From an uncultured Planctomycetaceae bacterium (GTDB lineage: Bacteria > Planctomycetota > Planctomycetia > Planctomycetales > Planctomycetaceae): a stretch of DNA of 12,015 nucleotides. Shown here in pieces: positions 8,422-12,015 of this stretch (position 1 is its first letter; each line of letters opens with the position of its first letter). The stretch is taken from the NCBI GenBank assembly GCA_903921605.1, contig CAIXQV010001178.1:1-12015 (forward strand), read 5' to 3'. A program made the translations under genes and the position numbers. Under the pieces are notes generated by a model. The model did no database searches. It was given only the letters and a program-made list of their open reading frames with translations, and was not told the DNA's origin.

Positions 8422-9330
8422 TTAATACAACTGAGCACGCCTGACAAAGTAATCCATCAGCGCCGCTTCCAGTGGTCGATCGGTCGTCAGGCACACATGA
8501 TCAATATCGCGTGCCAGACATCCGTTGTGAATTTCGTCGATCCAGCTGCCCACGGCAGCCGTATAACTGTCTCGAATTTCATGCGCCATCGTCTCCAGCG
8601 ACTCGCCGGTTTCAGCATCGACCAGTCTGACGGCCCCGTCAATGGGCATCTGCCGCTCCAGCGGAGCGAGCACCTGGAAGACCAGAACGTCGTGTCCGAA
8701 GTGGCGAAAATGATCGAGGGCTGAGAGGAGTTCTGATGGTTCGTAATAAAGATCGCTGATCAGCACAACTAGCCCTCGTCGTGGCATCAGTTCGGCCACC
8801 TCATGCAGAACCAGCGGTGACTTCGCTGAGGGGCAGTCCCTTGGCTGCGCCAGCGCTGTCATCAGCTGGAGCAAATGATCGGACTTGCTTCGCGACTGAA
8901 AATGTTCGACGACGCCGTCCGCAAACAGAGTCAATCCGACCGCGTCCCGTTGGCGAGCTGCCAGGTGAGCCAGACTTGCACACAGCAGCGAGGCGTATCG
9001 CATCTTTTGCTGTTCTTCCTCACCGACCGTCATCGAACCGCTGACATCCAGAACCAGATGCAGATCGACATTCGTTTCCGCATCGTACTGTTTGATGTAC
9101 AGCCGATCGTGGCGTCCGTACAGCTTCCAGTTCAGATGCCGCAGATCATCACCCGGCATATAGTCACGATGAGATGCGAAGTCGACGGAGAATCCGACAT
9201 ACGGACTGCGATGCAGCCCGGTGACGAACCCTTCGACCACCCAGCGAGCCACAACTTCCAGGTCCTGGACCGACGCCATCAGCTTTGGATCGGCCAGTTC
9301 ACGGATCGGAATCGGAGGCACTGTTGTCAT
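8422..9330 (-). CDS. DUF58 family vWA-like protein, MoxR partner
   Basis: This 302-residue protein has no membrane helix, so it should be cytoplasmic. It carries the DUF58 signature RDYMPGDDLRHLNWKLYGR at about 55-73, where Asp-Asp-Leu-Arg and Asn-Trp are the diagnostic residues. It is followed by a vWA-type MIDAS start LVLDVSGSM (D95, S97, S99) and a later strand LVVLISDLYYE with the second acidic residue. Family members are encoded next to MoxR ATPases and are thought to be their adaptor or substrate-recruiting partner. The ATG overlaps the MoxR stop by four bases (ATGA, 9327-9330), a typical sign of coupled translation, and AGGTG lies upstream within the MoxR end. The length is normal for the short, cytoplasmic DUF58 form. 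Its specific target is unknown. Confidence 0.93.
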   Translation of the reverse strand: MTTVPPIPIRELADPKLMASVQDLEVVARWVVEGFVTGLHRSPYVGFSVDFASHRDYMPGDDLRHLNWKLYGRHDRLYIKQYDAETNVDLHLVLDVSGSMTVGEEEQQKMRYASLLCASLAHLAARQRDAVGLTLFADGVVEHFQSRSKSDHLLQLMTALAQPRDCPSAKSPLVLHEVAELMPRRGLVVLISDLYYEPSELLSALDHFRHFGHDVLVFQVLAPLERQMPIDGAVRLVDAETGESLETMAHEIRDSYTAAVGSWIDEIHNGCLARDIDHVCLTTDRPLEAALMDYFVRRAQLY

Positions 9331-10430
9331 TTCGTGCGCACCTGACTCAGGATACGGCGGATAATCTCGTCTGTATCAATTCCCTCAGCCCGCGCATGGA
9401 AATTCAGGATCAGACGATGCCTGAGCACGGACGTGGCCATGGCCTTGACGTCGTCAAAATCTACATGAAATCGACCGTGCAGAACCGCACGAGCCTTGGC
9501 TCCCAGAATCAGATATTGAGATCCTCGCGGGCTTGCTCCATAGCGAATGAACCGATGCACCTCTGCTGCTTTCTTGTCAGGGGGGGCAGTTTTTCCAGGC
9601 GGTGTTTTTCCCACGGACGACTTTTCGTCGGCAGTTTTTCCGACGCTTGTTTCAGGGCGTGAAAAGCTGGAAATCGCCACCGCATAATTGACGACGTCGT
9701 TGGCCACAGGAACGCCCCGCACCAGTTCCTGCAATCGTATCACCTCTGCGGCCGACAGGATTGGCTGCAGATCGACGACCACGTTGGACGTCGTGTTCCG
9801 GACAATCTCCGCTTCCTGCTGCGGCGTGGGATAAGTCACCGGGATATTCAGCATGAAGCGGTCCAGCTGCGCCTCGGGAAGCGGGTACGTTCCCTCCTGC
9901 TCAACGGGATTCTGTGTGGCCACAACGAAGAACGGTCGGGTGAGAGAATACGTCTTCCGGCCCACGGAAACTTCCTGCTCCTGCATGGCCTGCAACAACG
10001 CGGCCTGTGTTTTGGGAGGAGCTCGGTTGATCTCGTCGGCCAGCAGAAAGTTGGTGAACAACGGCCCCTGATGAAATTCCAGGCGGCGACGGTTGGTCTC
10101 CGGATCCTCCATAATAATGTCGGTCCCTGTGATGTCCGAAGGCATCAGGTCGGGCGTGAACTGAATGCGGCCATATTCCATGTCGAGTGCTCTGGCCAGC
10201 GTCCGTGCCATCAGTGTCTTTCCGAGCCCCGGGACGCCAATCATCAGAGCATGACCACGGCACAACAAAGCGATCAGCAGGCTGTCGATCACCGAATCCT
10301 GCCCCACCACCGTTTTGGCAATCTCGGCTTTCAGCTTTTGTGTGGCTTCTTTCAGGCGGGCTACCGCCTGGGCATCGCCCTCTGCTGCGGCCGGCGAGGA
10401 TTCTTTGAACGGGTTCTGCGGTTCTGGCAT
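9327..10430 (-). CDS. MoxR family AAA+ ATPase
   Basis: This 367-residue ATPase belongs to the MoxR branch of AAA+ proteins, chaperones that use ATP to remodel or activate partner complexes, usually together with a vWA protein. It shows Walker A GVPGLGKT (65-72), Walker B LLADEINRAPP (129-139), sensor 1 ATQNP (N174), an arginine-finger region LPEAQLDRF (R191) and sensor 2 GASPRGSQ (R302). These are all the residues needed for activity. Between the ATPase core and the C-terminal lid is an insertion of about 30 residues (260-290), Lys/Pro/Thr-rich and internally repetitive (SVGKT at 262-266 and 272-276, GKTA at 264-267 and 279-282), which most relatives lack or have much shorter. The start ATG has no clear Shine-Dalgarno sequence and lies 22 nt after the upstream gene's stop, within a near-exact 19-bp tandem duplication. 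Translation may depend on the gene before it. Confidence 0.96.
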   Translation of the reverse strand: MPEPQNPFKESSPAAAEGDAQAVARLKEATQKLKAEIAKTVVGQDSVIDSLLIALLCRGHALMIGVPGLGKTLMARTLARALDMEYGRIQFTPDLMPSDITGTDIIMEDPETNRRRLEFHQGPLFTNFLLADEINRAPPKTQAALLQAMQEQEVSVGRKTYSLTRPFFVVATQNPVEQEGTYPLPEAQLDRFMLNIPVTYPTPQQEAEIVRNTTSNVVVDLQPILSAAEVIRLQELVRGVPVANDVVNYAVAISSFSRPETSVGKTADEKSSVGKTPPGKTAPPDKKAAEVHRFIRYGASPRGSQYLILGAKARAVLHGRFHVDFDDVKAMATSVLRHRLILNFHARAEGIDTDEIIRRILSQVRTK

Positions 10431-10452
10431 GGCTTACTCGGTCCGGCGTGGC

Positions 10453-11400
10453 TTACTCAGGAGGTAACGGTTCCGGTGTTACGCGTTGAACTTCCGGATA
10501 TGGGATAAATATTTTCTTCGCCAGATCTCCGTCGGTACTCGATGGAAGGACCTGAGGTGTTTCAGCGGACGGATCAGCCGACCCTGCCAGGCTGAGTTCT
10601 TCTGTACCCACTCCGTCACCGTTGTCGTCCAACTGAGCGTGCTCAGTGGGAAGGCGATCGTCCTGCCTGAACCGGCGTGAGATCTCGTTCACGATGGCGG
10701 CGTACAGTTCAGCGATGGAAACGGCCTTGTCCTCGTCATTAGCGAGACTCGTTGGCGAGGACTTGATCAAAGTTGCCAGCGCCTGAGGAAATTCGGTCTC
10801 ATTGGATTCATCATCTGCGGCGGTCGCGGCAATCACGATCCGCCCCGGTCGAGAGAGGGGTTTGACGAACCAGCCGGAACTGGAATGAGTCAGCCAGATC
10901 ACCTGTTCGCGACAAGGAACATCAGCCAGCCATTGGGCGAAATCTTCTCCGGAAGGATCCTTCCCGGCCAAATGAAGCCAGCCACGCTGGCCGTCCGAGT
11001 TCCCGTGCCCCAGTGTAAAGACCCAAAGAGCATCCTCTGCCCGCAATTTTTTGTTCAGATCGCCGAACATTGTCTGAATCGCCTCTGCGGTCGGCGGAGC
11101 GGCAAAGGACTGGCCAGCAGTGACTATTGTCGGCAGGCGCAGAATTTGTTCTTTCGGAATCTGCTGGGACTCGCTGAGCCATTCTTCAATCGTGTCAGCC
11201 ACCCTGCGAAATGGAGCAGCATGCTCCGTATCGCCTGGCAGTCCCACCAGGATCACAGCCCACCGTTGAGGAGCTTTGACATTTGCAGGCGGCTCATGAG
11301 CAAGGCCGCATGCAGATGCGATCAGCAAGATGCAGCATCCGAGGATGAAGCGGCATGGACGACTAGAAGTCTTTATCAAGACTGAACATGGCCTGTTCAT
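10453..11400 (-). CDS. Secreted caspase/C13-fold protein lacking the catalytic cysteine
   Basis: This 315-residue protein starts with a signal sequence (hydrophobic 18-30, FILGCCILLIASA) ending at C31, a weak lipobox (ASAC), so it may be a lipoprotein or simply secreted. The body resembles the caspase/legumain (clan CD) fold. A strand LWVFTLGHGN (125-134) holds the His equivalent, and a second strand VIWLTHSSSGWF (157-168) sits where the Cys-containing C.SG motif should be. Ser residues occupy that place, so protease activity is doubtful. Next come GRIVIAATAADDESN, a motif typical of this planctomycete family, and LDDNGDGVGTEE (247-258), which looks like a calcium-binding EF-hand-type loop. 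The C-terminus is Pro-rich and low in structure. It is the first gene of the cluster, 22 nt ahead of MoxR. The start has only a weak AGG upstream. A role as sensor or binding partner is inference. Confidence 0.8.
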   Translation of the reverse strand: MNRPCSVLIKTSSRPCRFILGCCILLIASACGLAHEPPANVKAPQRWAVILVGLPGDTEHAAPFRRVADTIEEWLSESQQIPKEQILRLPTIVTAGQSFAAPPTAEAIQTMFGDLNKKLRAEDALWVFTLGHGNSDGQRGWLHLAGKDPSGEDFAQWLADVPCREQVIWLTHSSSGWFVKPLSRPGRIVIAATAADDESNETEFPQALATLIKSSPTSLANDEDKAVSIAELYAAIVNEISRRFRQDDRLPTEHAQLDDNGDGVGTEELSLAGSADPSAETPQVLPSSTDGDLAKKIFIPYPEVQRVTPEPLPPE

Positions 11401-11471
11401 GAACCGACCTGCCTTTGTTCCGGATCGCCGTTATTGGATCAGTTCTGGAGAACGTCCCATGCGAGTCTAAA

Positions 11472-11711
11472 CAGTTCACCATCACCCCGCTATCAGGTTC
11501 ACCCAAGTTGTGAACTGAATTCTGTATCCTCCCTCCCCGAAAGGGACTCTCTGCGTAACCATGCACGCCGATTCCGGGGAGGAGGAATTCACGCAACACG
11601 TCACTGATGAACGCTTTGGAGGATTTCGAGTCCCTTTCGGTGCTGGGCGAAAGTTTTGAGATTCGTGAACTCGATTTGATTTGGTTAATTGCGTGACCAA
11701 TGGTGTGGTCA
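11472..11711. repeat. Cluster of overlapping inverted repeats, candidate structured RNA or element remnant
   Basis: The stretch between the operon start and the transposase gene is full of inverted repeats. CAGTTCAC (11472-11479) pairs with GTGAACTG (11510-11517). GTTCAC (11497-11502) competes for GTGAAC (11510-11515). GAATTC plus a CT-rich run (11517-11538) pairs with a GA-rich run plus GAATTC (11576-11590) with one bulge and an internal loop. CCGAAAGGGACTC (11537-11549) is a perfect 13-bp inverted repeat of GAGTCCCTTTCGG (11628-11640). TGACCA (11694-11699) pairs with TGGTCA (11706-11711). Two minus-strand reading frames (11363-11599 and 11482-11814) cross it in different frames, overlap each other and have no recognisable domain, so I treat it as non-coding. 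It lies upstream of the operon's first start codon and so could be its leader. It could equally be the remains of a mobile element. Confidence 0.5.
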
Positions 11712-11868
11712 AGTCAAAGCAGTTACTCTCCAAACTGAGATGAGGCAACGGAGTTTGCTTGCCTACTCCGGTCCGACACGCCGGTGTGCCTTCAGTCGAT
11801 GTGACGAATGGCACTTAGTTATCCCGCAAGTTGTTGAATCACAATAACATACGGCGACACCCCACTCC
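11712..11868. other. Intergenic sequence without recognisable gene
   Basis: I see no gene, RNA or clear promoter here. The sequence is less GC-rich than the operon. If the gene starting at 11919 belongs to an insertion sequence, the element's left terminal inverted repeat should lie in or near this stretch. Its exact position cannot be fixed without the right end, which is outside the window. Confidence 0.4.
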
Positions 11869-11872
11869 TGAG

Positions 11873-11878
11873 TATAAT
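11873..11878 (+). promoter_or_regulatory. Possible -10 box for the transposase gene
   Basis: A perfect TATAAT lies 40 bases before the ATG at 11919. No good -35 box stands at 16-18 bases upstream: TTGAAT at 11834-11839 is 33 bases away, which is too far. TG occurs just ahead but with one base too many for a standard extended -10. A short inverted repeat GTTGC-CT-GCAAC (11879-11890) follows. Weak or outward-supplied transcription would fit a transposase gene. Confidence 0.35.
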
Positions 11879-11905
11879 GTTGCCTGCAACGGCACCATAA
11901 ACGGC

Positions 11906-11912
11906 AAGGAGG
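11906..11912 (+). promoter_or_regulatory. Strong ribosome binding site
   Basis: AAGGAGG is a near-perfect Shine-Dalgarno sequence with six bases between it and the ATG at 11919. It fixes the start of the following gene. Confidence 0.75.
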
Positions 11913-11918
11913 CCAGGG

Positions 11919-12015
11919 ATGGAAAGTTTCAGTCACGGTCGAACATCACAGCAGTTCAGGTTCCTGCGGCGGCAGTTTCTTCAGGATGGCAAGCTGCCTT
12001 TCACCAACGTTTTAA
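11919..12015 (+). CDS. N-terminus of a probable IS4-type transposase (partial, runs off the window)
   Basis: From the ATG the frame stays open to the window edge: MESFSHGRTSQQ, then FRFLRRQFLQDGKLPFTNVL. The FR(F/Y)LRRQF.QDG.LPF..VL pattern resembles the start of the IS4-type transposases, abundant in planctomycetes, that continue with a TPL.TLW.FL.QVL segment before the DDE domain. Only about 32 residues are visible and none of the catalytic residues, so the family call is from motif memory alone. The strong ribosome site and open frame suggest an intact start. It is divergent from the minus-strand operon and probably marks an insertion sequence whose left end lies in the preceding few hundred bases. 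Confidence 0.55.
   Translation, partial: MESFSHGRTSQQFRFLRRQFLQDGKLPFTNVL

Noticed and set aside
11694..11711. Short TGACCA / TGGTCA inverted repeat as an operator
   Set aside because: Regulator-binding-site-like in form, but no regulator gene is present and no promoter could be placed next to it; kept only as part of the inverted-repeat cluster.
11482..11814. 110-codon minus-strand frame, and an overlapping 78-codon frame at 11363-11599
   Set aside because: They overlap each other and the inverted-repeat cluster in different frames, the second also overlaps the real gene start, and neither shows a domain or ribosome site. A short conserved protein cannot be fully excluded without a database search.

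Overview
The window most likely comes from a planctomycete (Planctomycetota). The reasons are the gene set and order (a C13/caspase-like secreted protein, MoxR ATPase, DUF58, BatA-like vWA membrane protein, DUF4175-like giant coiled-coil protein, and a second vWA/glutamine-amidotransferase-like membrane protein), the moderate GC content, and the large membrane-anchored proteins of unknown function. I recognise this from the protein sequences alone and cannot name the species.

Layout. Positions 1-472 hold a decayed integrase-type transposase fragment (about 115-243, + strand) and otherwise only a hairpin. Positions 473-11400 hold six intact genes, all on the minus strand, so transcription runs right to left: 11400-10453 (caspase-fold protein lacking the catalytic Cys), 10430-9327 (MoxR), 9330-8422 (DUF58), 8275-6308 (BatA-like), 6285-2767 (DUF4175-like) and 2758-473 (vWA plus GATase-like). 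Spacing is tight (22 nt, 4-nt overlap, 22 nt, 8 nt) except for a 146-nt gap between DUF58 and BatA that may be a dispersed repeat insertion. Positions 11401-11918 hold no convincing gene but contain several long overlapping inverted repeats. At 11919 a + strand gene begins behind a strong Shine-Dalgarno sequence. It looks like the N-terminus of an IS4-type transposase and runs off the window.

How the genes may work together. MoxR ATPases are AAA+ chaperones that pair with von Willebrand factor A (vWA) proteins. DUF58 proteins are the usual cytoplasmic vWA partner of MoxR. Two membrane proteins share the plan of two N-terminal membrane helices, a vWA domain with intact MIDAS, a GATase-like Rossmann domain without a nucleophile, and a C-terminal helix. 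A 1172-residue membrane protein carries a very long coiled-coil region. Together they look like a membrane-spanning, metal-dependent assembly remodelled by MoxR from the cytoplasm. The substrate and physiological role are unknown. Both ends of the operon are next to transposase sequences.
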